From: Brevibacillus humidisoli
GTDB taxonomy: Bacteria > Bacillota > Bacilli > Brevibacillales > Brevibacillaceae
Direction of reading: 5' to 3'
DNA: 64,000 nt
Assembly: GCF_020923435.1 (NCBI RefSeq)
Contig: NZ_CP087263.1
Location: 1,693,970 to 1,757,969 of the forward strand
Shown: positions 17,070 to 25,611 of the stretch, piece after piece
Layout: every line of letters starts with the position of its first letter
Numbering within the stretch: position 1 is the stretch's first letter
Program-made: the position numbers and the translations under genes
The notes under the pieces: model-generated
The model's database searches: none
What the model was told of the DNA's origin: nothing
Seen by the model: the letters and a program-made list of their open reading frames with translations, nothing else

Positions 17070-18227
17070 ATGTTGGAAAAGGTGATGCTGATTAGCCATG
17101 ATGCAAACCTGGAGATGGTATCCGGCTCAGAGAAGGCATTGCTCACATTTGGGGCCGCGTGTCAAGAACTGCCATGCAAGCTGGTTTGGATCAGTCCAAG
17201 GCCAGGGATGTCTTTAGACAGGGCCGTGCAGATGGGAATGGAGGCCAAAGCGATTCCTTTTCCGTTGTTGTGGAGCTTGATTCATTTTCCGCAGCGGCTG
17301 CGAGAGGAGATCCTGCTGCTTGAACAGACATTAGACGAGAATCCTTTACATCGCGAGATTGCCAACGTATCACCTGATCTGATCGTGTCCAACAGCGTCA
17401 TCAATGCATTGCCTGCACTGATTGCGCGGAGGAGAGGAGTACCTGTTTGGTGGTACATCCATGAAGTAATGACGCGATTTGAACCGGCCGATGACCTACG
17501 GCGCGTGATCCATTCTCATGCCGACCGGATTCTCGTCCCATCTGCCTCAGTGGCAAAGTCAGTTTCACTGAGCAACGAACCATCAAACAAAATCGAACTG
17601 CTCCCCTATGGCGTTAAGCTGCCTTCTGCAGAAACGATTGCCGACAGTCGGAAACGGGTCCGGGACGCTGAGGGCTGGACGGGGAATCACATCGTCATCG
17701 GATGGTTTGGATCGATTTATGCCGGCAAGGGACTTGTGGATTTCATTCGGGCTGCCGCTCGATTAGCAAACGGAGATAAAACGATTGTCATCCTAGCCGC
17801 GGGCAATGTGATTCATCCAGGCTACTTTCACATTTGCCAACAAGAAGCAAAAAACATTAAAACAGCGGTGTGCCGCTATGTAGGACCACTCGCCACGATC
17901 GATGAGATGCTGCCTGCTGTGGATCTTGTAGTGATTCCCAGTCGTGTCGAGGAGGCATTTCCAAATGTTGCCTTGGAGGCGATGGCGTACGCAAAACCGG
18001 TCGTCGGCTATCAATCGGGCGGTCTGAAGGAAATCGTAGTCCATGGAGAAACCGGGCTTTTGGTTCGTACCGGTGAGATTGGTTTATTAGCTGCCTCGCT
18101 GCAGGCGTTGATCGATGATCCTGACAAAAGCGGAGAAATGGGGACCAAGGGACGGGAGCGGGTTGGCAGACTGTATGAGGCACCGCTGTTCGCAAGCCGG
18201 GTCAGACGCATGTTAACGCAATCCTAG
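17070..18227 (+). CDS. GT4-family glycosyltransferase
   Basis: 385 residues. N-terminus VMLISHDANLEMVSGSEKALL. WYIHEVMTRFEPADDLRR and LLPYGVKLPSA follow, then a typical donor domain: GWFGSIYAGKGLVDFIRAA, GPLATIDEMLPAVDLVVIPSRVEEAFPNVALEAMAYAKPVV with the E-x7-E motif, and GETGLLV. ATG 17070 is chosen because AGGTGG stands nine bases before; the frame extends to 17037, overlapping the SDR gene. Last glycosyltransferase of this run; the donor sugar is unknown. Confidence 0.91.
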   Translation: MLEKVMLISHDANLEMVSGSEKALLTFGAACQELPCKLVWISPRPGMSLDRAVQMGMEAKAIPFPLLWSLIHFPQRLREEILLLEQTLDENPLHREIANVSPDLIVSNSVINALPALIARRRGVPVWWYIHEVMTRFEPADDLRRVIHSHADRILVPSASVAKSVSLSNEPSNKIELLPYGVKLPSAETIADSRKRVRDAEGWTGNHIVIGWFGSIYAGKGLVDFIRAAARLANGDKTIVILAAGNVIHPGYFHICQQEAKNIKTAVCRYVGPLATIDEMLPAVDLVVIPSRVEEAFPNVALEAMAYAKPVVGYQSGGLKEIVVHGETGLLVRTGEIGLLAASLQALIDDPDKSGEMGTKGRERVGRLYEAPLFASRVRRMLTQS

Positions 18228-18254
18228 ATTCAACGAGAAGATGAGGGGATCGGA

Positions 18255-19076
18255 ATGTATGAAAATTTGAGATGCAAGTTACTGGTGACTTGCTGCAATG
18301 AACAGGGCGGGCTCTATCAGATTTTATTTCAAAAGAACACCTATTCCGTCACCAAAGTTCAATACGGGCATTTTACAGGGATCGCCAAGTATCGAGATCA
18401 ATATGTGATAGCCAATCCGGCACAAGTTTTTCTTTTCGACCGGCAGTTTCAGGTGTTAGCCGCGTCAGACGAAATCTATCTGGATATACATGGGGTTGCC
18501 GTTTACAAGGATAATGCCTTTGTTGTGGAGACAATGAAAAACTCGATCGGTATTTATGATTTGCCAAGTCTGAAGAGAAGCAGTGAAATACGCTTTCATC
18601 CTTCCGATATCGATGTGTATCACATCAATGATCTGTATGTTGCAGGAGACCGTTTGTTTATATCGATGTTTTCTCCGCTTGACGAGTGGCTGCCGCAATG
18701 TGGTCATGGGGGAGTCATTGTAGAGTACGATTTGTTGGAAAACAAAGTAAAGAAGATTCACCATGATCACTTAAACCAGCCGCATAGTGTGCTCTATCAC
18801 GATGGACAAATCTTCTATTGCAATTCAAGGCCTTATGAAGTGAAGAGAGGCGGAGAAGTGATTTTCACGACAGCGTCCTATACCAGAGGCCTGGCGATAA
18901 ACGCTCCCTATCTGTTTGTTGGTCAAAGTATCTCCAGAAACATGGGGGAAGAAGCAACAGAAGCGGCAAAGAATCATGGGATGATATGCGGAATCTATGT
19001 GTTCAATTATGTGGAGCGAGCCAGCGAGTTTATATCGTTACCGTCCAGAGAAGTTTACGGTATGGTGATTGAATGA
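18255..19076 (+). CDS. Putative beta-propeller-like protein of unknown function
   Basis: 273 residues without signal peptide or membrane segment. It shows repeating short blade-like units (HFTGIAKYRDQYVIANPA, DIHGVAVYKDNAFVVETM, INDLYVAGDRLFISMFS, QPHSVLYHDGQIFYCNS, TRGLAINAPYLFVGQS), each ending in aromatic or hydrophobic beta strands and often with a central His. This resembles cytosolic propellers of the DUF4915/TIGR03032 kind that are encoded beside glycosyltransferases. That match is from memory of the repeat style and is tentative. It is the last gene before a terminator, so it is co-transcribed with the glycan genes. It could scaffold or regulate the glycosyltransferases, or act on a sugar. 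Confidence 0.75.
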   Translation: MYENLRCKLLVTCCNEQGGLYQILFQKNTYSVTKVQYGHFTGIAKYRDQYVIANPAQVFLFDRQFQVLAASDEIYLDIHGVAVYKDNAFVVETMKNSIGIYDLPSLKRSSEIRFHPSDIDVYHINDLYVAGDRLFISMFSPLDEWLPQCGHGGVIVEYDLLENKVKKIHHDHLNQPHSVLYHDGQIFYCNSRPYEVKRGGEVIFTTASYTRGLAINAPYLFVGQSISRNMGEEATEAAKNHGMICGIYVFNYVERASEFISLPSREVYGMVIE

Positions 19077-19103
19077 AACAAGCAACTATGCGTACCTGCA
19101 GTA

Positions 19104-19130
19104 AGCCTGAGCAGCTGCAGGCTCTTTTTT
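19104..19130 (+). terminator. Intrinsic terminator
   Basis: AGCCTG (19104-19109), loop AGCAGCTG, CAGGCT (19118-19123), then CTTTTTT. It closes the 12.7-19.1 kb glycosyltransferase operon. The following ~160 bases up to the next gene contain no coding sequence; a promoter for the pseudaminic-acid operon is expected there, but no clear -35/-10 pair was found. Confidence 0.75.
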
Positions 19131-19288
19131 GATTCGGCGTCTCTATCCTGTCTAGATGCCGATACATTTTTTCAGTCAAAGCCATACGCCGTGTCCCTCT
19201 TTTTTTCCTTTTCATAACGTATGAGTGTGCTTGCAATCCAGAGATTGTAAACCGAAAGTAGACATCAAACCCCAGGGAGTGCCAATCA

Positions 19289-20728
19289 ATGGATATGTAT
19301 CGTCGACATTATTGGTCTTTGTTCTTAGATTTCATCGATGCGTTCAAAAGTTTGAATCATAAAGGAATTCCTCTGCCGCTATTGTCTCATTTCAACGAAT
19401 ATCTGGCGGTCAGTAAAGAGGCACGGAACGAGTTGATGAAACCGGGACTGGAACAACATATCAAAGCGAAGCTGCATTCGAATGAACAGATCCAACATGG
19501 TTTTGACTCTCTCATGAAAACGATTAAGAGAGATCGTGGAAGCAAACGGAGATCGGGAAAAATCCTGCTCTGCATGGGTGGCGCTTTGCGCATCCCAGAT
19601 CAAACGCTTCAACAATTTTTTGACCCGTCCCAAACAGTATTTGTATCTTCCTGGAAAATACAGAATCCACACTATTGCGGTATACCCATCCACTCTCTTC
19701 CTGATTACGGTGCGGATGTGAGGGACCTGACGCACCAGCTCGCAACAAAAGCAAAAGCAATCTTTTCCGCTTGCGGGGATCACCCGGTGTTTGGAAATCC
19801 ACTCTTTCAGCAGAAGTTTTTGGATGAAATCCCTTTGATGGTAGAAGGAGTAGACGCTGCTTATCATTATTTGAATCAAGTGCCGGCAAAGTGTGTCATT
19901 GTCGGAACGACAGCACTCATGCCGGAACGGATTCTCACCATCATTGCCGCTTCGCAAGGAATCCCCAGCATTTGCCTGCAGCATGGCGTGGTGATGGGGG
20001 AGCCGGGGTATATGCCGGTATTCGCTTCAAAAATGGCTGTATACGGGCATTACGAAAGAGAATGGTACCTAGACCGGGGTGTCTCGGATGATTGTATTGA
20101 AATCACCGGACACCCGCGGTTTGACCGTATTTTTACCGAATCATTCATGTCCCAGAGCCATCTCAGCGAGCAGCTCGGTTTACATCCACAAAAAAAGTCA
20201 GTCCTGATCATCACGCAAGATAACGATGATTTTTGGCCTCAGTTTGTAGACCTGCTGGTACAGCATTCGTGGATGGAAATCATCATCAAACCTCACCCTC
20301 AAGAAATCGTGATGGGACGGTTGCCGATTTATGAAGCGATTTGCGAGAAGCACCCGTCAGTCAAGCTGCTGCGGCCCCGCTTCAAAGCAGAAAAGGTGTT
20401 TGATTTTGAGGTGGGACTGTACGACTTGCTGCCAAATGTCGATCTCATCGCAGTTGGATCGTCAACGGTTGGATTAGAAGCGATGTTATTTGGCAAACCT
20501 GTGGTATTCCTAAACAGCATCGGAGATTATTACAACCAGCAGAGACTGGATCCTTTCGTGCAGAGAGATCCGGAAAAACTGATCCAGATTATGAAGGGAT
20601 TAATCGACGATGTTGCTGTGCAAAACGATGCGGATAAGAAGCGAAAAGCGTTTGTCGAGTACGCTTATCCCGTGAAATGTTCCGGAAAAAAACTGATGGA
20701 GTTAATCGATAAACTGGCTGGCGCGTAG
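19289..20728 (+). CDS. GT-B-fold surface-glycan transferase (capsule/CDP-glycerol-transferase-like)
   Basis: 479 residues, no membrane segments. The C-terminal half has the GT-B pattern of KpsS/LipB-like and CDP-glycerol-transferase-like proteins: ICLQHGVVMGEPGY, YGHYEREWYLDRGV, EITGHPRFDRI, LIITQDNDDFW, EIIIKPHPQEI and AVGSSTVGLEAMLFGKPVV. The HG and HP-E motifs are those used to bind the phospho-donor in this superfamily, which includes sialyl- and Kdo-transferases. Lying directly before the nonulosonate genes, it is a candidate CMP-nonulosonate transferase (inference). Ribosome site GGGAG at good distance; ATG 19295 is an alternative start. Confidence 0.8.
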   Translation: MDMYRRHYWSLFLDFIDAFKSLNHKGIPLPLLSHFNEYLAVSKEARNELMKPGLEQHIKAKLHSNEQIQHGFDSLMKTIKRDRGSKRRSGKILLCMGGALRIPDQTLQQFFDPSQTVFVSSWKIQNPHYCGIPIHSLPDYGADVRDLTHQLATKAKAIFSACGDHPVFGNPLFQQKFLDEIPLMVEGVDAAYHYLNQVPAKCVIVGTTALMPERILTIIAASQGIPSICLQHGVVMGEPGYMPVFASKMAVYGHYEREWYLDRGVSDDCIEITGHPRFDRIFTESFMSQSHLSEQLGLHPQKKSVLIITQDNDDFWPQFVDLLVQHSWMEIIIKPHPQEIVMGRLPIYEAICEKHPSVKLLRPRFKAEKVFDFEVGLYDLLPNVDLIAVGSSTVGLEAMLFGKPVVFLNSIGDYYNQQRLDPFVQRDPEKLIQIMKGLIDDVAVQNDADKKRKAFVEYAYPVKCSGKKLMELIDKLAGA

Positions 20729-20758
20729 CCGTCGTGTAAGGAGGGAGGGGGCAGAAAC

Positions 20759-21763
20759 GTGTTTTTTAAAGAGAAGAAGGTCTTGCTAATTGGCGGAACG
20801 GGTACGATCGGTCAAAGTTTGCTGCGGTGGATCCTGGCAGAAGAGCCTACTGTCGTTCGAATCTTCAGTCGGGACGAACACAAACAATATTTGATGCAGG
20901 ACGAATATGGAACACGAGAAGAGATCCGTTTCCTGATCGGGGACGTTCGGGATTATGACAGAGTCTATAAGGCGATGGAAGATATCGACTACGTGTTTCA
21001 CGTCGCTGCGATGAAGCATGTGCCTTCGTGCGAGTACAATCCCTATGAAGCGGTGATGACCAATATTGTCGGCACCCATCATGTGATCAGAGCGGCGATT
21101 GCAAGAAAGGTAAAGAAGGTCGTATTTACCAGTTCGGACAAAGCGATCTCTCCCACCAACACGTATGGTGCAACCAAACTGACTGCCGAACGTCTCGTTG
21201 CGGCTGCTCAATACAGCAGAGGGAGAAGTCAAACCACGTTTGCAACAGTCAGATTTGGCAACGTGATGGGTTCGCGGGGTTCGGTAATCCCGTTGTTCGT
21301 GAAACAGATACTGGAGAATCAAAGAATCACGGTGACGAATCTGGCGATGAGCCGGTTTATGATGACCCTCGACCAGGCAACCAGGTTGACGATCAAAGCC
21401 TTAAAGGAATCCAAGGGAGGAGAAGTATTCGTTTTAAAAATGCCTGTTGTGATCCTGAAAGACTTGGTCGCGGTTGTGGTTGAAGAGACGTGCAAGAAAT
21501 ACCAGATTGCACCTGAACAGATCAAAATCGATGAGATTGGACTGCGAAAGGGAGAAAAGATGTACGAAGAGCTGATGACCTATGACGAATCGACAATTGC
21601 CTGGGAACTTCCGGATATGTTTGTGATCCCGTCGTTGTTTACGGATGAATACCAGTATTCCGCAGCCAAACAGGCGAGTCCCGGGTCTTATACCTCAAAC
21701 ACCCAGGAACCGCTCTCCCTCGGTCTTGTTCGTGAGTTGATCCAAGGTGAAAAGTTAATCTGA
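20759..21763 (+). CDS. pseB: UDP-GlcNAc 4,6-dehydratase (5-inverting), PseB-type
   Basis: 334 residues, standard for PseB. The NAD loop is GGTGTIG (residues 12-18). FTSSDKAISPTNTYGATK supplies T124, D127, K128 and Y136-x3-K140, the PseB/FlaA1 catalytic set, and RFGNVMGSRGSVIPLF follows. It removes water from UDP-GlcNAc and inverts C5 to give the 4-keto-6-deoxy-L-sugar, the first step to pseudaminic acid. GTG start after GGAGGGAGGGGGC. First pathway gene of the nonulosonate operon; PseC, F, G, I and H follow on the same strand. Confidence 0.9.
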   Translation: MFFKEKKVLLIGGTGTIGQSLLRWILAEEPTVVRIFSRDEHKQYLMQDEYGTREEIRFLIGDVRDYDRVYKAMEDIDYVFHVAAMKHVPSCEYNPYEAVMTNIVGTHHVIRAAIARKVKKVVFTSSDKAISPTNTYGATKLTAERLVAAAQYSRGRSQTTFATVRFGNVMGSRGSVIPLFVKQILENQRITVTNLAMSRFMMTLDQATRLTIKALKESKGGEVFVLKMPVVILKDLVAVVVEETCKKYQIAPEQIKIDEIGLRKGEKMYEELMTYDESTIAWELPDMFVIPSLFTDEYQYSAAKQASPGSYTSNTQEPLSLGLVRELIQGEKLI

Positions 21764-21781
21764 CAGAAAGGGGAGATCCGA

Positions 21782-22726
21782 TTGCGAGCTTTGGTAACCG
21801 GTGGAGCAGGATTTATCGGACGATCGGTGGTGAAGCAATTGCTGAGAGACGGTCACGATGTTTGGGTACTGGATAACTTCTCCAATGGGAGAGAAGTGAA
21901 TCTGGAAGAGTTTGCGGGACATCCGCATTTGCAGGATGTGCTCAAGGGAGACATCAAGGATCGCACCCTATTGACCGATTTGTTTCAGCATCGCTTCGAC
22001 GTTTGCTACCATCTGGCGGCCAGTATTAATGTACAGGACAGCATCGACGATCCGCAAACCACCTTTGAAAACGATACGATCGGTACGTTCAATGTGTTGG
22101 AAGAGGCGAAGAAGCATCAAGTGAAAACCGTCTTTATGAGCACCTGCATGGTGTACGACAGGGCGCTTAACGACGACGGCATTCGCGAAACACACCCGAC
22201 CAAGCCCGCCTCCCCCTATGCGGGTTCAAAGCTGGCGGCGGAACATATGGTCCTGTCGTATTTCTTCGCCTATGGTCTGCCAACGGTTGTCATTCGTCCT
22301 TTCAACACGTACGGCCCATTTCAAAAAACGGGAGGAGAAGGGGGCGTCGTCGCCATATTCATCAAGCGCAAATTGGCGGGGGAAGATCTCTATATTTACG
22401 GGGATGGAACACAGACACGCGATCTGCTCTATGTGGAGGACTGCGCCCATTTTGTCGTCCAATCCGGTTATTCCGATAGAGCTAACGGTCAAATCATCAA
22501 TGCGGGACTGGGTCAAGATGTTAGCATCAATCATTTGGCGAAAATGATTGTCCGCGATGAGTCGCGCATCAAACACGTTGAGCATATTCATCCGCAAAGC
22601 GAGATCGCACGGTTGTTGTGCAATAACGATAAGGCGAAACAACTGCTGAACTGGGAGCCCCAGGTGGGACTTGCGGAAGGGCTGCGCAGAACGGAAGACT
22701 GGATTCAAGCAACAAGCCTGCTGTAG
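21782..22726 (+). CDS. NAD-dependent epimerase/dehydratase (extended SDR, LegB-like)
   Basis: 314 residues: LVTGGAGFIGRSVVKQL loop, YHLAASINVQDSIDDP, FMSTCMVYDRA (Thr/Ser of the triad), SPYAGSKLAAEHM as Y-x3-K, RPFNTYGP, and YGDGTQTRDLLYVEDCA. The pattern is that of UDP/GDP-sugar 4-epimerases and 4,6-dehydratases, and it resembles LegB of the legionaminic pathway. TTG start with AAAGGGGAGATCC before it. It is not one of the six standard pseudaminic-acid enzymes although it lies between pseB and pseC, so it either changes the product or serves a second sugar. Exact reaction unknown. Confidence 0.85.
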   Translation: MRALVTGGAGFIGRSVVKQLLRDGHDVWVLDNFSNGREVNLEEFAGHPHLQDVLKGDIKDRTLLTDLFQHRFDVCYHLAASINVQDSIDDPQTTFENDTIGTFNVLEEAKKHQVKTVFMSTCMVYDRALNDDGIRETHPTKPASPYAGSKLAAEHMVLSYFFAYGLPTVVIRPFNTYGPFQKTGGEGGVVAIFIKRKLAGEDLYIYGDGTQTRDLLYVEDCAHFVVQSGYSDRANGQIINAGLGQDVSINHLAKMIVRDESRIKHVEHIHPQSEIARLLCNNDKAKQLLNWEPQVGLAEGLRRTEDWIQATSLL

Positions 22727-22737
22727 GGAGCCAAGGC

Positions 22738-23940
22738 ATGATGAGAGATAAACACAAGCTAGCCATTCACGGGGGGCAGCCGGTCAGGGAGCGCTATCTC
22801 CCGTATGGACGACAGTGGATAGACGAAGATGACGTGCAAGCAGTGGTTGATGTGCTGAGAGGCGATTATTTGACAACCGGCCCTGAGCTTGCCCGATTTG
22901 AACAAAGCATCGCCAGCTACGTGGGTGCCAAATACGCGGTTGCCTTTGCAAACGGTACGGCTGCGCTGCACGCTGCCTGTTATGCTGCGGGAATCTCTCC
23001 TGGCGACGAGGTGATTACCACAGCGATCACATTTGCCGCAACGGCCAACTGCATCCTGTACCAGGGCGGCATCCCCGTTTTTGCTGATATTGAACCGCGG
23101 ACGTGCAACGTTGACCCCCAATCAATCAGCGACCTGATTACCGAGAAGACAAAAGCGATCATTCCTGTTGATTACACGGGCCAACCAGTTGACCTGGACG
23201 CGATTCGAAAGATTGCAGCAGACTACAATCTGGTCGTGATCGAAGACGCTGCCCATGCACTAGGGGCGACGTACAAAGGTCAAAAGATTGGTTCGCTCAG
23301 CGATATGACGATGTTTAGTTTTCATCCGGTCAAACAGATCACAACGGGAGAAGGCGGCGTCATCACAACCAACAGCACCGATTACTATGAGAAACTGCTG
23401 CAGTTTCGAACGCACGGCATCACCCGCGATCCCACAAAACTGTCGCTCCCGGGGGGGCCCTGGTATTACGAGATGCAGTTTTTGGGGCTTAACTATCGGC
23501 TGACAGATATGCAGGCTGCCTTGGGAACAAGTCAATTGCAAAAGATCGACAGATTTATACGACGTCGCCAAACGTATGCAGGTATCTACAACGCAGCTTT
23601 CCAGCCTCTGCGCCAACTCCGCCTGCCGTATCAGTCGCAGGATGGCGTATCCAGTTGGCACTTGTATATCATTCGCCTCAACTTGGATCAGCTGACTGTA
23701 GGACGCAGAGAGATTTTTGAAGCGTTGCAGCAAGAAAATATAGGCGTCAATGTTCACTATCTGCCGGTTTATTGGCATCCGTACTATCAAAAACTTGGAT
23801 ACAAAAAAGGGCTTTGTCCAAATGCGGAAACATTGTACGAAGAAATGATCACCTTGCCATTGTATGCTGCCATGACAGAGCGGGATGTGCAAGATGTGAT
23901 CACAGGGGTAAAGAAGGTAGTCGCCCACTTTGCCAGGTAA
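22738..23940 (+). CDS. pseC: UDP-4-amino-4,6-dideoxy-N-acetyl-beta-L-altrosamine transaminase, PseC-type
   Basis: 400 residues of the DegT/DnrJ/EryC1 aminotransferase family (PLP fold I). LPYGRQWIDEDDVQAVVDVL near the start and the TTGPELARFE segment are typical of PseC. VIEDAAHALGA carries the PLP-ring Asp, and the PLP lysine is K199 in FHPVKQITTGEGG. It puts an amino group on C4 of the PseB product using glutamate. ATG 22738 or 22741 can be used. It lies 11 bases after the SDR gene and is co-directional with the whole pathway. Confidence 0.9.
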   Translation: MMRDKHKLAIHGGQPVRERYLPYGRQWIDEDDVQAVVDVLRGDYLTTGPELARFEQSIASYVGAKYAVAFANGTAALHAACYAAGISPGDEVITTAITFAATANCILYQGGIPVFADIEPRTCNVDPQSISDLITEKTKAIIPVDYTGQPVDLDAIRKIAADYNLVVIEDAAHALGATYKGQKIGSLSDMTMFSFHPVKQITTGEGGVITTNSTDYYEKLLQFRTHGITRDPTKLSLPGGPWYYEMQFLGLNYRLTDMQAALGTSQLQKIDRFIRRRQTYAGIYNAAFQPLRQLRLPYQSQDGVSSWHLYIIRLNLDQLTVGRREIFEALQQENIGVNVHYLPVYWHPYYQKLGYKKGLCPNAETLYEEMITLPLYAAMTERDVQDVITGVKKVVAHFAR

Positions 23941-23965
23941 GCTCCAGACGATTGAGGGATGAGAG

Positions 23966-24871
23966 ATGAAAGTAGGGATCGGCACCGTTCAGTTCGGAAT
24001 GGCGTACGGCGCGTTCAACAGGCACGGCCGGACGACAATCGATGAGGTTTCGTCCATCTTGAGAGAAGCGATGAAATGGGGAGTCTCGATCATTGACACC
24101 GCTCCCGCTTACGGAAGCAGCGAAGATGTGCTTGGTCAGTGTTTGCCCGACCCGCACCCCTTTTTCATCGTGACAAAAACACCCGTGTTTCAAACGACCG
24201 TCATAACGGAGGAACAGGCTCAGCAACTGAAAGCGACGTTGATGAGATCATTGGAAAAACTGGGCCAGTCCAGTATCTACGGTCTGCTGATCCATCACGC
24301 CGATGATTTGCTGGCAGAAGGTGGGCAGCATCTATACGAAGCACTGCAGGAGTTGAAGTATAAAGGCTTGGTGCAAAAAATCGGTGTTTCACTGTATACG
24401 GCAAGACAAATAGAAGTGATCTTTTCTCACTATCAAATGGATCTCGTTCAGGTGCCGGTGAACATGCTCGACCAGCGGTTGATCCAAGGCGGGTATTTAA
24501 AAAGACTGAAAATGTGCGGGGTAGAGGTGCATGCAAGGTCTGCCTTTTTACAAGGGTTGCTGCTAACGCCCCCTGAACAACTCCCTCCGTACTTTTACCG
24601 CATTAGACACCATTTGCGCGAGTACCACCGCTTCCTGCAAAGCCAAGGACTTTCCTCAGAACAAGCCGCCTTGGCTTTTTTGGCCAACCTGCCGGAAATC
24701 GACACGATCATTGTAGGAGTGGAAACAGCTGAACAGATGAAACAAAATTTGGCCTCGGTGCAGAAGCATCTACCCACGGTCGATTGGGCCCAATTCGCAA
24801 TTGACGATCCGGAGATGGTGGACCCGAGATATTGGCTATCACCATTTCCAAATGCGGAGGAATCTTCATGA
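23966..24871 (+). CDS. Aldo/keto reductase in the nonulosonate operon
   Basis: 301 residues. The AKR barrel signature GIGTVQFGMAYGAFN is followed by IIDTAPAYGSSE (catalytic Asp and Tyr), FFIVTKTPVF (Lys) and YGLLIHHADD (His), so the D-Y-K-H set is complete. C-terminal LPEIDTIIVGVETAEQM is the NADPH-phosphate side. AKRs of this kind often lie in pseudaminic and legionaminic loci next to the cytidylyltransferase, but their step is not part of the established pathway. They might reduce a keto group to give a variant nonulosonate. Its stop overlaps the next start by four bases (ATGA). Confidence 0.88.
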   Translation: MKVGIGTVQFGMAYGAFNRHGRTTIDEVSSILREAMKWGVSIIDTAPAYGSSEDVLGQCLPDPHPFFIVTKTPVFQTTVITEEQAQQLKATLMRSLEKLGQSSIYGLLIHHADDLLAEGGQHLYEALQELKYKGLVQKIGVSLYTARQIEVIFSHYQMDLVQVPVNMLDQRLIQGGYLKRLKMCGVEVHARSAFLQGLLLTPPEQLPPYFYRIRHHLREYHRFLQSQGLSSEQAALAFLANLPEIDTIIVGVETAEQMKQNLASVQKHLPTVDWAQFAIDDPEMVDPRYWLSPFPNAEESS

Positions 24872-25608
24872 TAGTTGGGATCTTGCAGGCCAGATGTTCG
24901 TCGACGCGTCTTCCGGCAAAGGTGATGCTTCCGATTCTCGGCGTACCGATGCTGCTGCGCCAGATAGAGAGGGTGCAGCGTTCCGCGTTAATCGGCCACT
25001 TGCTCGTTGCCACAAGCGATGATCCCACAGACGACCGAATTGAAACCTTATGCCGAGAAAATGGCATCATTTGTTATCGCGGCAAGCTGTGCGACGTGCT
25101 CGACCGATACTATCAGGCGGCTCAGCTCTTACGTCCCGAGCATATCGTCCGCCTGACGGGTGACTGTCCGCTTGCTGATTCTGTCTTGATCGACCAGGTG
25201 ATTCGCTATCATCTGAATGGCGGATACGATTATACAAGCAATGCGCTGGAGCCGACATTTCCCGATGGATTGGACGTTGAAGTGATTCGCTATGATTGCC
25301 TGGAAACAGCCTGGAAGGAAGCGGTGTCGCCTTCCCACCGAGAGCATGTCACGCCTTTTTTCTACCAGCACCCCGAAAGGTTTTCCATCGGAATCTTCAA
25401 AAACCAAACCGATCTGTCAGCCCTTCGGCTCACGGTTGACGAACAGCTCGATTTTCAACTGATCACAACCATTTATGAAGCCCTGTACCCTCAAAATCCA
25501 GCTTTCACCATCCAAGACGTTTTGGACTTCCTGGACCAGCATCCTGAGACAAAAAGGCTAAACGGATCAATTAAACGAAACGAAGGATTTCGAGCAGAGG
25601 AGGGGTGA
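24868..25608 (+). CDS. pseF: Nonulosonate cytidylyltransferase, PseF/SpsF-type
   Basis: 246 residues of the CMP-NeuAc synthetase-like GT-A fold: GILQARCSSTRLPAKVM is the CTP loop, then ATSDDPTDDRI, VRLTGDCPLAD (metal-binding Asp), EHVTPFFYQHPERF and RLTVDEQLDFQLI. This is the SpsF form known from spore-coat and flagellin-glycan loci. It would couple the nonulosonate to CMP, the last activation step. ATG 24868 fits the ATGA overlap and the GGAGGAATC ribosome site; the frame is open from 24832. Confidence 0.88.
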   Translation: MIVGILQARCSSTRLPAKVMLPILGVPMLLRQIERVQRSALIGHLLVATSDDPTDDRIETLCRENGIICYRGKLCDVLDRYYQAAQLLRPEHIVRLTGDCPLADSVLIDQVIRYHLNGGYDYTSNALEPTFPDGLDVEVIRYDCLETAWKEAVSPSHREHVTPFFYQHPERFSIGIFKNQTDLSALRLTVDEQLDFQLITTIYEALYPQNPAFTIQDVLDFLDQHPETKRLNGSIKRNEGFRAEEG

Positions 25609-25611
25609 TCG

